Shown here: positions 39,341 to 54,349 of the stretch, piece after piece
Position numbering within the stretch: position 1 is the stretch's first letter
Layout of the letters: each line of letters opens with the position of its first letter
DNA from: Struthidea cinerea
Lineage: Eukaryota; Chordata; Aves; Passeriformes; Corcoracidae
Length of the DNA: 64,000 bases
Reading direction: 5' to 3'
Assembly (NCBI GenBank): GCA_013397865.1
Contig: VZTI01001127.1
Location: forward strand, 248,001 to 312,000
Position numbers and translations under genes: made by a program
Notes under the pieces: model-generated
What the model saw: the letters and a program-made list of their open reading frames with translations, nothing else
Databases searched by the model: none
Told to the model about the DNA's origin: nothing

Positions 39341-42300
39341 AAAAACCTCACAATCATGCAGGTAGTTCATACTGCTGAAGAAGGCTGGAGGTCTTAGAGA
39401 CCTTTCCAGGCAAGCATGGCCAAGGGGCAGACACGTAAGGCTGCTTGGAGGGTGGTGGTGGTGGTGGTGTTTCTCTGGACCTGGTGGAAATGTCCTGCCG
39501 CACAAAAGGTGCTGCCTTCGAGCCCCACTCCCCCTTGCCTCTCGCTCTTCGTTGTCTCAAACCAGGTCTTGCAGGCTGGTTGCAACAGCAATCTCCCAAT
39601 ACCTAAATCAGGAATGCAACACCGTGTTAGTAAACCAAAGGCTTCAGTGCTTTATACTTCCAGTATTTTTATCCTTTCTCTTTCTGTACCCTACTTAAAA
39701 CATTTAATGTATGTTTAAGGGCATTGGTTTCCATGGGTATAAGCAGACCAATACATAAAACTCTGAACTTTGACTGTCTTCTTGTCACACTCTGATGGGG
39801 CTGTGCTAAAACTACTGGTTTCGTGGCGACTTGTAATCTAATAAGCAGCAGAAGCAGCAATTGCAGGTTTTAGCCCCTGGCCTAATGACCCTACTCTTTA
39901 ATTGAATGTATGATGCACCTACCACAGGAAATGTGAGGAGGAAGACAAACAGTGAGTGAAACATAAGTTTCACTTCATCCAATTTCTATGATTTCTGCCA
40001 CCTCCAGTATTTACGTTGTTCCAAAAATGATTTTAAATTTTCACTTTATCTCACTGCCTTGAGGAAACAATTAATTAAAAACAGGGAGATTGGTTTCTTT
40101 TAAGACACCTACTCAGATAGTAAGCCAGTTTTTCCCCTCAAATCATCCATCCCACTGATGTGGTGCCAAGAAGATAAGTCAGTTCCCCGCCTTCACCCTT
40201 CAGCCAAGACCACCAGGTGCTGTTTCCAAGAGAGATGAGCATGGACCAAACTGCAGCTCACAGTGCTGGTTTGAGTATGACAAGGTCACCTGCTCCAGGT
40301 GCCCTCTGGTCCACCCTGCTCCACCAGCTTACTGAGGTGCCTAGAGAAAGCCAGACTTTAATTTATTTCTAATTATTTCTGCCTCATGAGGTGATGTAGT
40401 AGCTTGCAGCTGGGAGATGGGCATGGGCTGGGTGTTTATGACCCCAGTGGATGGATCACTGGGTAGTTTTCTGCTGTGGGGCAGCTGAGGGGTCCCACGG
40501 ACAACTTAGGTGTCCCCACCAGCTGTCAAAATCCTTTACTAGACCAACTTATAGACACTGTAAATCCAGACACATGCAATTTATGCATAAAAACTATTGC
40601 TTCAGTTGAAGCTAGAAGTCTTATCTACTTGACTGTAGGAAATAACCTTCACTTTTCTGAAATCTATCAGGTAGCACAGGCTGGACAAAAATTGCTGGAC
40701 AAGCTGCCTATTGAAGTATTCCCCTTGAGGAAGAGATACAGGAGCAGATTCGTATCTGCAAACCTGCTCCTAACTCACATAGCATGACACTTCACAGGCT
40801 AAGGATTGTTTTTCTGGGCTCAGCTGGTAACATCCAAGCTGCCTGAAGCTTTGCCGAGGCACACGTAACCACCAGGATAATTACCTGTCCAAAAGCAAGT
40901 TTTGATTTCATGTTAAATGTTAGGTCACCCCTCAGAAGTGTGTCTGTACGCTACCTGTATTCTACCCATTAACTCTGGCACACCATCTGCTTAACATCAT
41001 TATCATCAGGAGGATTATAGTACTTCATGTACATTTAAAAGGCAGTAATTCATTATGCATTGTACTGAATATGGAAGTGAAAAGCTGTTTCTGGGACTCA
41101 CTTTTGCTTAATCCTAAAGACTGATACTATCGCAAGTTTATGGGGTCAGTCAGAACCAAACAGTCAATAGATGTGAAATTGTACATTCAAATTTGCAATT
41201 GTACAATGAAATGAAATAAAAGATGTTCTTTATACTAGTAAAGAAATAAAAATAAGTTCTTTTTTTTGCAAACAACCTCTAAGGAAAATTTGACATGAAG
41301 AATTACTTGTGTTTTTTATATTACATGACAGCAATTTATGTCAATTACTTAGCTTTTCCCCGTTTTGTGGATTTTGAAGTGCTTAGATTACTTGGTGCAT
41401 TTTTCCTCATTTTTGAATGAACACAGCTGTTACTAAACTTCATTAAAGAAAGCTTTGCATGCACTCTTTTTCAGAGGTGAAGCCAAGAATTTAGGAAGGT
41501 TTACAGTGATGACTTTCGTGCAGATAAGAGGACCACCATCAAACACTGTCTCTTTCAATTTTAACTTCATGAATTCAGTTACTTTTGCTATTGGAGATAA
41601 AAGGAAAGACCTAATGCAGCAGAAAAAATTTCTTCCTACCAGCCTGCTTTTGTACAGCTAACAAATGCTTCTGCATCTGGGCACTCTGAGAGATGGGGAA
41701 CTCAACTGATTAGGCCTCAGATATGATTTAGTACCTGCACATTAACATTAAACTAAACTTACTGGCTTCTGCTGCAACGTGAATGAATTGCTAAGAAAAA
41801 AGCAGTGTGTAATTATGAGAGGAATTCTCTAAATTCTCATATGGTTCATCTTCATGAATGCTCCAATAGCCTGAAGGTATTTTATCCCAACAGTCTGGAA
41901 TACAAAATAAGATTACAGAGAGAAACATTCCATCCGGTATTTCCTTTGCAATAGACAGCAGTAAATATATTGGGGTTTAGTGAGTTAAACCTGAACTGAC
42001 AAGACCTGAAAGAATGTCTGACTGGTTTCCTTCACCTGCAGCTTAGATCACTTCATACACTCTTGTAGCCAACAGCTATTTAGAATATCTCAGCTTCAAG
42101 TTTTCCCAGCAATTGCACCCAAGTCACAGCAAAGGACAAAATGAGTATTATTTCCATTTCTGCAGTTAATAGATTATTTGCCTTGCTTTGTTCAATGCCA
42201 GTGTGTTTACACTGTGTGAAGATAGAAAGAGTTTGCAAGAGAGAAATTTGAGGGAGAAAGTGAGCAAGGTATGGAGGAAGCAGATCTGTCTTGAATTTCT

Positions 42301-43969
42301 AACAGGCTTTTCTTTAACTTCGGCCTGCTGCTCATCATAGGAATATAATCAGCCTGGTGTTTAAAGCTATCTCAGTCTAAATGTGCAATTGTTCAGCAAG
42401 ATGGCAAAGGCAAAGGTGAATTATAAGTAGGGTAATTTATTGCAGAATAGGTTCTAGTTGTTTTTGTGGGAGTGCTTTTATTCTAAGGCCACTGCCAAAT
42501 TCGACCCTCTTCTGCAAATCATTTTGAGTCTGCTGAGAACTCATAAAGAAATGGAAGGAGGGAAATTCATCCAGTCCTGCAAGTGCCTGTCTCTCAAAAC
42601 TTGCCTCTGGGGGGCTTCTGAAGCAAGGCCATAACATATGGCACGTAGGACAATTTATCAGATTGTGTCATTCACAGGGCCTGGCCTGCATACTTCAAAA
42701 AGCAATAATTTTCCCAGAGGGTGATTCGCACCAAAGTAATTATTTTTGGTTTTTAACTGAGTGTCTGTGCCACACATTGCCTTCACATTTATGCTCACTC
42801 ACATCTCCCCTACACCACTGTTAGCAACGACAATTTTAAGAGGATGGGGGAGGCCACCTCCAGCTGAGAAGCACGTATCTGATGATACTGTTCCACTAGA
42901 TTGAAGATACACATTTATAGTCTGCCAGAGACATAATTTGGAGTAAATGTAGCAACCTGGGCTTTTGCCCATGAACTTTAGGCAGTTTATCGACCGCCTT
43001 TCCAGTCTGAGTTCAGAGAAAGGCAAAGGCTGCTTTAAACTTCTACCACAGATAAACATAAAGTGAAATTGTTAGGACAGCCTCAGAACTGCAGCACTGT
43101 AATCCTGCTGCACCGTGGTAGGAGAGCAGTTAGTGTGCAAGCACAGAGTACCTTTTCAAAGCCATAAAATGAACCAAAGACGGTATTTTGGTTTTGGTTT
43201 GGTTTGGTTTTTTTCCCAGAATACTCAAAAATTCAAGTTGGTACTTTTCTAATTATTATCTCTCTGTTTTCAATCCAAATCTCAGCATCTCTTAAACTAA
43301 CATTTCAAATAATTGGAGACATTTTGCCAAAACCTAAGAACACCATGGTATCCATACACTATTGTGTGAACTGTTTCTCCTCCACCCAGAAATCTAAGTC
43401 AATGATGAACAAAACCTGAGCATTAGACAAACCCTAACCTTAAAAGGGAAAACATAAAAGAAATACCAATACCTACCCTAGAACTTTTTGTTCCTTATTT
43501 TATTTTGTTCTTTTTCTGTACATCAGGACCATTGCTCTTTGAATCACACACTTCTCTTGCAATTCAATTAATTATAATTAACTGGCTTGTTACTGCGTTC
43601 TTCTACACAATGTACAAACGCGTGGGACAGAAATCAGCCAGCAAAGAACAAATCCAGTGGTCAGATAAGGCAAGAATAAAAGTGCAGAGGAAAGGAGAGG
43701 TTTGTCTTCCATCCAATGTGCTAATGGGAGAGTAGGCAGAACGCTGTTCCTTTGCGTTTGCTGGGACTATTCATGTGCATAAATGCATACATGCGTTCAT
43801 GTTTTGACAGTCTGAGATTTTTAAAAGGAGATCAAAGAAGCTGTGGGAGGGAGTGGAGAGGAGGTTTGAAATTCTCATATTCATTCAAGTGTGTTGTTGC
43901 CTCTGAGCTTATTCTGGCTCAGTGCTGTGGATCAATCACTTCATCATGTGGCAGGTTGGAGTGGGAAAC

Positions 43970-44010
43970 ACGCACACACACACATGCACTTATGTACATA
44001 CACATGCACA
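43970..44010. repeat. CA-rich microsatellite
   Basis: A degenerate CA-rich block (cgcacacacacacatgcac... tacacatgcacacattcac) with CATGCA interruptions. Confidence 0.75.
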
Positions 44011-47000
44011 CATTCACAGGGCTCTGTAGGGGCCAAATTTGCATTATACAGTGACATAGTAGAGACACTTCACACAGGCAAAATGTGCTGAATAGCAAGA
44101 CAAAAAGCAGCCCCTCTCATCTACCCAGGTTGGCGGAACTGGCTGTGACTGAAGAGCAGTGGTGTCCATAGTGAAGGAAGACAAGAGTGGAGCAATTCCT
44201 GTCTTTCTTTTTGTTCCCATTCTTTTTCCCCTTCTCTATGTTCCCGTTCCTCTAGGTGTTGTGATAATTCTTGACACGTCCCTGTTTTCTCCTGTGTTTT
44301 TACCACATATGGGATTTTTACATCTGGTGTACATATTTCCTATTCCTTGTCATGTCTGCTGACCAGTTGTGATTTGTGCTTCCACCCCCAGCCTCCTGTT
44401 ACTTCCTTGTGCCTATATCTTCACAGCCTCCACCATAATTTTCTGCCACTTTTTGGGGACCTCTGAGGTCTCTCAGAAGGAGAGACCTCTTGAGGACCTG
44501 TTCCACAGAGTAGGATGATCCCAAAGTTGTGTTATCAGAGACCTCACTTCAAGCCCCAAAATTTGTGCAGTGCATATTTATTTGGGAGATTTTAAAGACA
44601 ATCCCAGAGTACCTGTTTCCTAAATGTAAATATGGATTTGTAGCAGGTACAGGGACATGTAGGTAGTACTGCCTTTCACTGTCTTCAGCAGGGTTTCTAT
44701 TGTGACAGGAAGCATGCCTCCATCATATCAGTAGCCTTTAGCCAGCTCTCTATGGGAAGTAGGACACGACCTTCTTATGTAATAACAAATACTGTTAAAC
44801 ACAGAAAAAACCCCTCTGCCTGACCTTCAACCACTTTCCAAGAAATAGTTTAAGCATTTTCCAAATAAGGCAGCAGTTATGTAGGATGTTGTCCAGCTTG
44901 GCAAGCATGTGAGAAAGAGATGCCAAAAGTCCAATCTCATTTGCCAGCCTCAAGAGTATAGTGTCTATCTGCAAGTTTCTACTTGGTAAACCAGAGACAA
45001 GTATTAGCTCCTCCTCTACCAGTATCTATTAACATATTCTGAAATGAAAGCTAAGCAAAAGGCAGAGGTTTTGAATAATAGAGTTGGAAGAATTGCTCCA
45101 GCCTTTTGTCTCACTTGTAGAATGTTTGCCTAGCCACAGAGATGGTTTTTTCCTAGTTTTTTTTTCAAATCTTCTTGAATTATGATGGGAAAATAAAAGT
45201 AGATGACTGCAAAAATATGTAGTTTGAGGAGTAACAACCCTCCTTGCTCTCTTGATGTTCCAAAACAAGTATGCATGGCTCATTTCAAGTTTTATTTGTT
45301 TTCAGGTTTTCCTACCTACAGAGTCATGCAATGTGATTTAGAGGTGGCTGCATTCCAAGCACTCTGCTAGTAAAGGACCCCAATACTTCAGGGCATTCTG
45401 GTTGACAGTGTTTTTCCAAATCAAAAATACCACAGACAGTTATGTAAGCATATATATTTAAAAATAAGAGAGCAAGTTTTGCTATCAGAAAGACTTTCAT
45501 CCCCACTTCTAAAAGCAAAGTAATCATAATACATTTAGGATGACCACAAGCAGACAAAAGCACATGGAACTTTTTTGTTTAACATCTCATTTGAAAATTA
45601 GGCATGTTCTCACATGAAGTTCTCAATCAGTCCTTGAAAAACTCTCTTGAACATATGAGACAGCTATTGGTTGCTTGTTATGGAGCAATTTGATTGTACT
45701 ACAAACCTGCTGTACAACTGACACATTTTTGAATTTGACAAAATATCTAACCAAAGAGATCAGGGGCTGAGTTCTGTAATGCCTCAAGTGTCCTGGTCAC
45801 AGTCCAGTGAAGCACTGGCTCACCTCTTTAATTTAAAATAACCAGTTCCACTGCAGACTGTTTACTTGCAGAAAGTCAGGTAGTACAGCTCTGCTGCTGT
45901 AGTGTTTGCCAGATAAAGGTCCCGTCTATGGAAAAACAGGCTTCAGGTAGCTTTCCCCATAAACAGACCTTAGGTCGAAGAGAAAATAAAAGGGGGAAAA
46001 GTAATGTTGCTACCTGAATAACTACTAACTCAAAAAAGTGCATCTAGGTCTACCACATTTTCAATGTGATTTTTCATGCTTGGAAGGTACATCTAGGGGC
46101 AGTTGTGGATTTTGTTCTTCTGGGTGGGAGATCAGACTGTCTGGTTGGAGCACAAACTACAGACACCCAGAACACCGGGGCAAACATCTTGCAATGCACA
46201 TTATGCAGCTCCTAGCAGACAAATGGTAGTGATGTTGTAAGTAAGGGAAGACACTAAAACTACAAAGTAATCATTTTCGGGGGAGTGTTCACTGCTGCAA
46301 CCTGTTTTACCTACTTCTCCTCCAACAGCTCAAGGTTAAGAAAACACACAAAATTAACAAACTCCACAAAATTGTATTAAACACACACACAGAAAGTAAA
46401 AACTATCAGAAATACCATCACTAGAAACAGTCACTCTATTTAATGTGTAGAGGACAGACAATATAAGGAGCAACATCTCGCTCTGCCACACAGCCCACAC
46501 TTGGTGTTGAGCAGGAAGGGCAGAAAATAAAGTTAATGTACAATGAATTTTCCAGTCAGTACAGGCAGCCTAATAAACAACACACACAATAGGAACAGAC
46601 TTGAGTCTCACCCATCCTGCTGACTCCACTCTTACTGAATGTTTTACTAGTTCAAAGGGCTGCTGTATAAACTTTTTGTGTTCTGGATTAAGCCAGACAT
46701 AAATCAGAAGTGTTAAGATAGAGCAATTATGACACTTACTGGCCATATGCTAAGATAATCTGTTACTTAACCTGAAATTTTAACCAGTTGAATAGCATTC
46801 TCCACTATTATTAAAATATATTTTATACCATTGCAGAAAGTCAGATGTCAATACACCAGTGTAGATGAGAAGGTGGTGAAACTTATGTATTGTGTTAGTC
46901 ACCCATTCTGTTTTTTAAAGTGTTTATTTAAACAGACAACTTCTGTTGGTATTGTAACAATTGTATGGAGTTTATAAAGGCAAATACACAATATGATGGC

Positions 47001-50000
47001 TGCAAGAAACTTCTCCAGGTAGACAATTTAAAATGCTTCAGGTTGTTCCCATGGCTGAGGGCCACATTCTTACTTGTGATACACAGTGTGAGTAAGTCTG
47101 AAAGAACCTCCCTCGGCAGGAAAGTAGGACTTCTGAGAGACACAATTCAAAAGTCTCAAAATCTGCCTGAAATCCTATTTAGAACAAATACTCTGCTGGT
47201 GAAAAATACAGAAGATCAACTAAAATAAAAAAGGAAAATATTTCAAGGTCAGTTCTGTATCAGTTAAGTTGTGCTGAAATAGAATTTATTAGCTTTGTTC
47301 TTAAGTTTTTGGAAAAAAACCAGAATGCAGTATCTGTTTGCAGGTAAACAAAAAAACCCTCTGCTTTTCATGTCAATACAATATTGCAAAATGTTAAGTG
47401 TTATCTGAGTAATATCTGGCTTAGAATGCACTAGAGGGTGAAGAGAATATTTCTGCTTACTAACATGGTAATGCTTGAACTGATTATCCAGTTACTACTG
47501 ATGATAAACCTGGGCCAAATGTAGGCAGATTTATTTCTCATCTGATACTAGCACTAAGAATTATCCCCAGTTTTAAACCTGAGGTATCACTTAAGTTGGA
47601 GCAACACATTTGCCCTATTTTTGCATTTTCTATAAATCAGTATTTTGCAATCTGATTTTTTTTTTCTTTTGTATTTGTAGTTACATACATGCTTCTCTCT
47701 GAGCACAGTGAGGCCTCTAGGTTTTCAGCTTCTGTAAGGCACCTCCAAAACAGGCATTGTAAAGCCTTTAACAAACAAGGCAATTTAAGGGGCTGGGGTC
47801 ACACTCCCTTCAAGTCAGTGGTGAGATCATGAAGGGCAATCCACAAAGTTAATTTGTCTGGCAGGGACAGATTAAGAACTGCACAAGCAGACATGCTGCA
47901 GTGAGTTTAGACTGCCTAAATTGGTAGTGTAAGTGCTTAAGCCTCCAAAAAAACCTGTCACTTCCAAAGGCACCTGAAAATTCATTTGTTTCAGTTCCTT
48001 GATAACTAAACCCATTCCCTCGTGCTTTGCTTTGGCATCCTTTAGCCTGTAGGACTTGGAAAGTACTCAGGTGCTGGGTCAATTAAACAATAAGACATTG
48101 CTCCAGATCATTAGATACAACTTGTAGGACCTAAGGTCTCAGTTCCCAGCAAGAATCCTCTCATATCTACACGAAGACCTTCATTCCTTCCCGCCTGAGC
48201 CACAAGCTAATACTTCCATAGAAAGAGCAAGCAGAAAGTGAGAGTAGCCTAGTGATAGAAACAATTTAGCAGGGTTGACGAGATTCTGGGATCTCCCAGG
48301 ACTGTTTGCACATTTTGTATTGGGCAAGAGCAGCCCAAAGGGCAGCACAGATTGACCTGAGGAAGGTCAAGACAGCAAGCCAGGTTTGAGAGCAGCACAG
48401 TCTCTGCAGCATAGTTACAGCGCCGTGGCACTGACTGGTACTGAGCACCTTCTTCTGAACAGAACAAAATTATCCCAGATAAACAGCTTTTTTGCAACCA
48501 GAGTAAGTGTTTGTGTCTTCTCTTGTGTAGTGCCACAGCAGAAGGGAGAGGACAGGAAGGGGCCAATGACGAAAACCTTTGTATTTCAGCTTACCCCCAA
48601 AACAGAAGCTTTGCAATAGGGAGTGTGGAGCAATCAGCTTCTGGCAGCTTTCTCACAGGAGCAGTGGTGGCACCTTCACTGTCCTGTTGCAGTGCCCAAC
48701 ATGTCCAGCCTGTGCTGTGCGAGGACAGTCCACGCAGGCAGCGTGGATAGGGCTGGCCCCATCTGCACCCAGCTTCAAAATCTTCAGTGTGCATTTAGAC
48801 AGGATGTCCTCCCTTGACTGGCACCCAGGAACAGACAGGTGTGTGTCGCTGTTGCTTGCTGAGCCAAGATAGAAGTATTAGCTAAGCCAACACACCAAGC
48901 AAAAGAGACAAATGAACTCGAGCAGCAAGGCCTCAGGAGCAGAAGGCGGGGTCCTACACATGGAAGAGTATAAATCTCCTTTGTATACTGGTGAATTTCA
49001 CTGTAATGGTGGAACTCAAAAGCTCGTTCACCCATGTGAGATGCCCCAGAACTGTAAATAAAATATGAGGTTGGATCTGGCATCCCATGTCAGTAGGCTG
49101 CAATACCTAATCTCATTAGCCCTTGGAGCAAGGCTCCTTAGCTCAAGATCATACCAAGGCTGACAGGGTTATGACCTTTCAGGGACATAATTACCTGGCA
49201 GCATCTAAGGGCTTTTTGCGATGCCTTCTGCTCTGGCCACCAGACATGTCCTAACTCAAAAATGGCAGAGCAGATAGAAAAACCCTGTAACAGTCAGTGT
49301 CAGGAGGTCAGCCAAGTGTCACCAATTTAGTTTCCATAAGACAAGAAAAAAGGAGCTTCCACTGATGATAGAGAAATAAACAATTTAGAATCAGGGAGAG
49401 AAATTTAATTACATGCTGAACCAAATAATAAACAGAGTACCTTCTAGCTCATTCTATCAGAAAAACAAGGAAAAGAGGTTAGATGAATAAAAAGTAATTA
49501 AAAAATATCTAACATGTTCTTCATAAATGAGATGTTATTTGCTGTTAAATTAACCAGAATTAGAGTTAATACAGAATAGATTTATGGTTCATGTCAGAAT
49601 TCATGACTGCAAGGGTTGTGCTGGGAACAAATTTTTCCTCTTGGCATAAACTGTATAATTGGATTTGTGAAGGTCCTACATGTGTTCTTGAAGCTCATAA
49701 TCTGATCAAAGTCAAAGCCACTGCTTAGCTTTGCAAGGTTTGTGCTTTTCTGTACCTATCTGTTTTCTACTAATTAGAACATTAAATTGGAGGGTGAAGA
49801 CAAGGGAGAAATGTTGCAAGGTTGCACAAAGCAAATTTATTGTATAATTTCTGCCTTTTTCATACAGATGGAGAATACATCACATTACAGTACTATGAAG
49901 CTAGGGCAGAATATTTGACTTGATAAGATGAAATAATTTTTTCACCATGTGTGAATGGTTACTAGAATGGCCAATCAATCTCTGCACTAATTCTTTCTGT

Positions 50001-52740
50001 GATTCAGAAAATGCACTGGATAATTATTTTCTGCAGTGAGTAGATTAGAGGGAAGACTAACATGTACATTATGTGTTCAAGACTTATGATCTGATGATTT
50101 TTTGGCTTTGCTGTTATGAATTGCCTTCTTATTTGCCACCTTGACTTCCCTGTTAAATAAATCCTGACTTAGAACTGCCTTCAGTCAAAGAAAAGTCTTT
50201 GGAGGGGGCTAAAAGGAAAAATCAAAGTTAAGCTTTGACTCAAGGAAGTATCTCCTACGTCTGTTATACATGAGAAGCTATTTGAACACATTGCCATCAT
50301 GCCACCTGCAGACCTACAGGAGCAGTACAGATGGTTACAGGGTCTTTACGGAGATGGTGTCGACTTACGGTGGCGTGCTCGCATACTTGCTGGCATTGGC
50401 AGAAGCATTTCATTATGTACAGTACAGGAACTCCACTGTCTCTACCGAGGGAATTTAAAAAGAAATCTGATGTAGGAACAGCCAAGGAAGAAAGCCAAGT
50501 TACAGTGAGACAGCTCAAAGCGTTGCTCACGTACAACATGCCAGAAAAGCTCTTTCACTCATTATCTATAGAACTATCTCATTAAGAAGACCTAGAATGG
50601 CAGAGGAGAAAGAGTGTGGCTGGGACTGAAGTTTTCAACTTCTCCAATGCCCCTTCTGATTGTGACTCCTCAGAGTAAGATGTGCGAACAACTTGTTTTT
50701 GTATTTAATGTAATGTCTGCATTTTGCTGTGCCTCAAATATTCATCATCAAACATCTGGTTGCAAAGGTGTGGATAGCTCTGAGGCCTGTGGGAAGCCAA
50801 GGCCCATTCCAGAAAAAAAATCCTCCTCTAAAAAGGACTGAAGAAGCCATGGTCTCAGCTATTGTATAGCACACTCTCACCAACAAACTTTCCTCTGGAA
50901 GAGCAGTCTCCATTCCTCCTGGGCTGGCACAGGCAGGACTGGGCCTACAGACTCAGCTGTGTGCAAAGTGATCACAGGCTCCTTCTGCCTAGCAATAGAG
51001 AGCAGTTTTTGGAGCACAGAGAGGAAAAAGAGTTTCCCTCTCATCTAAACATTCACTGAAATGTCATAATCACAAGGGCAGATTGAATTTCCAGTCAGCT
51101 TAATTTTTTTCCTGGCCTTTTCAATTTTTGCTCCAGAGGAGTTGAACAGCAGGAAATGCTCTCACTGAAGAATGCCATGGCCTAGAAGTGTATTCAATCT
51201 TATGGTGATAGGATGACAAACCCATTCATGCAGAAAATAGCAAAAGGAGGTGCTATAACCCCACCTCAGTTAGCCTGTAGTAGATGTGGGAGGACTTCTG
51301 TCTGGATTTCTGTACCCTCAGTGAAAAAGACACGCTGAAGTGGGTGGCAATCATTGTGTCTTACAGTTCTAGTCCCCTGGGAAATACAGTTCTATCCCCC
51401 TGGAAAAAAGGAGGGTTCTACATTAGGTGGATCTGACACTCACTGTCACCATGTTGCAGAGCTCCACTCCACCTGGCATTGCTTGTCCCCAGGTTCCCCA
51501 GGGCACAATTTCCTTGGAGATGAGTGCTCCAGCAGGAGCAACCTTGCTGTCTGCACACCTGCCTTCCTCCCCCAGGGCTCTAGTTTTATTGCTGCAATGG
51601 TGACCTCATTTTCTTCCTATTAGGAATTTTAGCGCCTATCTCCTTACCTCATCTAGTCCCTGGCTTTCTTATTCTATTGAATACAGCAAACTTCATCTGT
51701 AACCCATGAACAGTTTTAGTCCTTTGATTGCCCCTTTATCCATCAGTTCAATCCAGAACATTCTGTCTACTTCCAGTATTTTCCCCTTTACACCAGTTAA
51801 TAAGTAAATGATCCTTTTAAAATTTATTTTAGACATCCACAAAGGAACCTTTAAATTTAGTTAAGAGAACCACCACCAGCTTGTATAATGATCTGCAAAA
51901 AATTCTGAAAGTAGTAAGAATAGATACATAGCCATCTAAAGACACAGTATAAAAAAACCAGGAATCAAAATGAACATAAATCCTGCCAGCATTTTCAGTT
52001 CTGCAGTTATCATAACATTACTGTATTAATGACAGTCAACCTGGCAGTGGGGATTTTGGAAGTGACACTGGGGTCATGCATACGTTTGTGTACACAGGTG
52101 CACTGCATTGAATTTGCCCATGGTCCAAGCAGAAGTGTGAGAACACAGAGAACAGGAAAAATTTTGCCAACTTGAATCTACATAAAGTCTCTATCACCAG
52201 CAGCGTCAGTGCTGAGGGCTTTGGCCTGGATTGGCTACCCTTGCCCTGTGCAAGCTTCATGCACCCAAACCTGGCTGGTAATTCTTATCTCTTCCTGGCA
52301 TCAACAAACCTGAGCTTCTGCTATTTTGGTAGAGCTCCATATGCTGCAGTCACACCTGACTGCTGTGCAGACATTCTGTAGGCACCAAACAGCCTTTGAA
52401 CACCAGGCTTGTGTACTGCTGCCACCACATGTGAGCTCCATATGCTGTTTTCCAGTACCTTATTATACCCTCATGCTCATGGCAAATGAATCCTTCCATT
52501 ATGGTGAAAAAGCAATGTATGAACTAGAAAAACAACCAGATGAAATGCTGGGATGATACTGCTATTTGAAAGCAGTAGTTAATTTGACTGTTGAAGAATA
52601 AAAATTTGATAGGTAAAGAGTGTATTAGAAATATCACATCTTTGCCTTTATCCCAAAATTCTCTGCAGGTCTTCCCATCAAGAATGACAGTTACATAGTT
52701 AGCAATTAGCAAAATTATTTATGTTTTTCAATGCAGCAAG

Positions 52741-52767
52741 TTTTTTATGTTTTTTTTTTTTGTTGTT

Positions 52768-52813
<46 letters not shown>

Positions 52814-52882
52814 TTTGTTTGTTTGGTTTTTTTTTTTTTTTGTGTGTCTTTTTTGGTTTGGTTTTGTTTTGGGGTTTTTTTT
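52741..52882. repeat. T-rich tract (poly-A on the minus strand)
   Basis: About 140 bp of T with GTT, GTTT and GGTTT interruptions, including 44 uninterrupted T at 52769-52812. On the minus strand this is an A/CAAA-rich tail-like tract. No retrocopy was recognised on its minus-strand 5' side (rightwards). Confidence 0.9.
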
Positions 52883-54017
52883 CAGACGAAGAGTAATATA
52901 TTTCTGGGTTTTGCAACTCTTTTTTGGCATAGCCATGGGAACCCAAGTTCAAAGGTCTTTACTATGGGCAACAAGACTCACTATGCAAAGTTCAAGCCTT
53001 TGTACGTTCACATTAAACTGCTTTACAAAGAAATACACACAAACAAAGTCTCATTTATGTTACCTTTAAATGTGAGGATGGGAGTGAAAACTAAGTATTT
53101 GGTAAAAAGGGAGCCACATTTGAACTGTATGAAAGAGGTAAAATAGTATCATATTCTGAGGATATGAACACAAACACAGAGCCCTTACCAAACCTCTACA
53201 AAACACCAAAACTTGCTGTTCTTCTTACAAAACTGCATGAAAAAAAAATTAGGATTTTGTGACTTCCTGCCCTTTCTTGGGCAGTGTTTTAATGGTCTGA
53301 AAGACCAATCTTCACTGATAGTACAGAGAAAACAAAATAGTCATATGTTATTTCCTGTTAAGCCAGTTAGGCATATGCAGTATATAAGTGGACTCAAATC
53401 ACCAACAGTCAAAATCAGAGATGAGAAAATTACTCAGTGAATGTTAGTGCTTTTTAAAGCCATTAGGTAGCATCAAGATGAGCCCAGTGTTTTCTACACC
53501 ACAATGAGGGCCTCTTCACATTGGAGGAGTTCAACCTAGAAAACAGCAAACACTTAGGCTAGGAAGAAACATTGTAAAGTATGTATCAGCATAATTACTG
53601 CTGTTTGTCAGCAGTACACAATCAAATGTGAAAAAACCCCAAACCTCTCAAAATAATGGGAACATAAATAAATAAAAGGTAGAGAAAGAAGTGTAAGGTT
53701 TCTAGTGGTCCTTACCACATTTCAGGGAAAATGCATAAAAGACTTCACTATCTTAGCATGTAATTGAGTAGGCAAGTAAATTGATTATTACCTGGAAAAG
53801 GGTCAGGTCAAAAAACAACTGAATTGGGGAGAAGAGAGAGAAGTAGAAAATTGTTTGAAGAGCATGTGTTTACCATCCCTGAATGATTCAGAATAATCAT
53901 TTCACATGCTATCTGTTTAATTAACTATCCAGCCTATTAAAGCTATTGCAGTAAATTGGACTCTGTTCTAGTGAAAAATTGCTCTTATCATGAAAATGTT
54001 CTTTTTTTTCTTTTCAA

Positions 54018-54240
54018 GTGGAAACCCCTCCTGGTGCAGCTTGTACTCATTGTCCCATGTCTTGTCCTTGTGAGGAGACAAGTTCTGTCCTCTTTGTAGC
54101 TAGCCTTTAAATATTGGAAAACTGTGGTGACATGGCCCCTAAGTCTTCTCTAGGGTGAAAAGACTGAACGCCTTCAGTTGTTCCTCATAGTGCAGGTTCT
54201 CTGTCCCTTTCATAATCTGGGAACTTTCTGCTGTCGTCTG
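54018..54240 (-). mobile_element. Old CR1 LINE fragment, minus strand
   Basis: The text order gtggaaacccctcctggtgc, then ctttaaatattggaaaactg, then cttcagttgttcctcatagt and ttctctgtccctttcataat is that of a reverse-complemented CR1 3' region (ORF2 C-terminal part). It is diverged and without a readable frame. It lies directly before a younger CR1 in the opposite orientation. Confidence 0.7.
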
Positions 54241-54349
54241 CTGACAGCTGTCGTTGAAGTAACTTGAAGCAAGTACAACTTCAAGATGAGTGAATCTTCA
54301 GGACTTACTGAAAACTTAACCAAGATATTAACATGTTATGTAAATGTCC

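Larger units (their letters stand above)
39340..54010. other. Intergenic region, no gene recognised
   Basis: A long AT-rich stretch without supported coding exons. It contains a (GGT)n run near 39450-39470, GGTTT-rich sequence near 43188-43214, a CA microsatellite near 43970-44010, and a T-rich tract near 52741-52882. A few short frames (up to about 155 codons nearby) have no domain similarity that I recognise. Old undetected repeats are likely. Confidence 0.5.

Noticed and set aside
52721..53146. 141-codon plus-strand and Lys-rich minus-strand open frames
   Set aside because: They are translations of the T-rich tract (poly-Phe on +, poly-Lys on -) with no further support.
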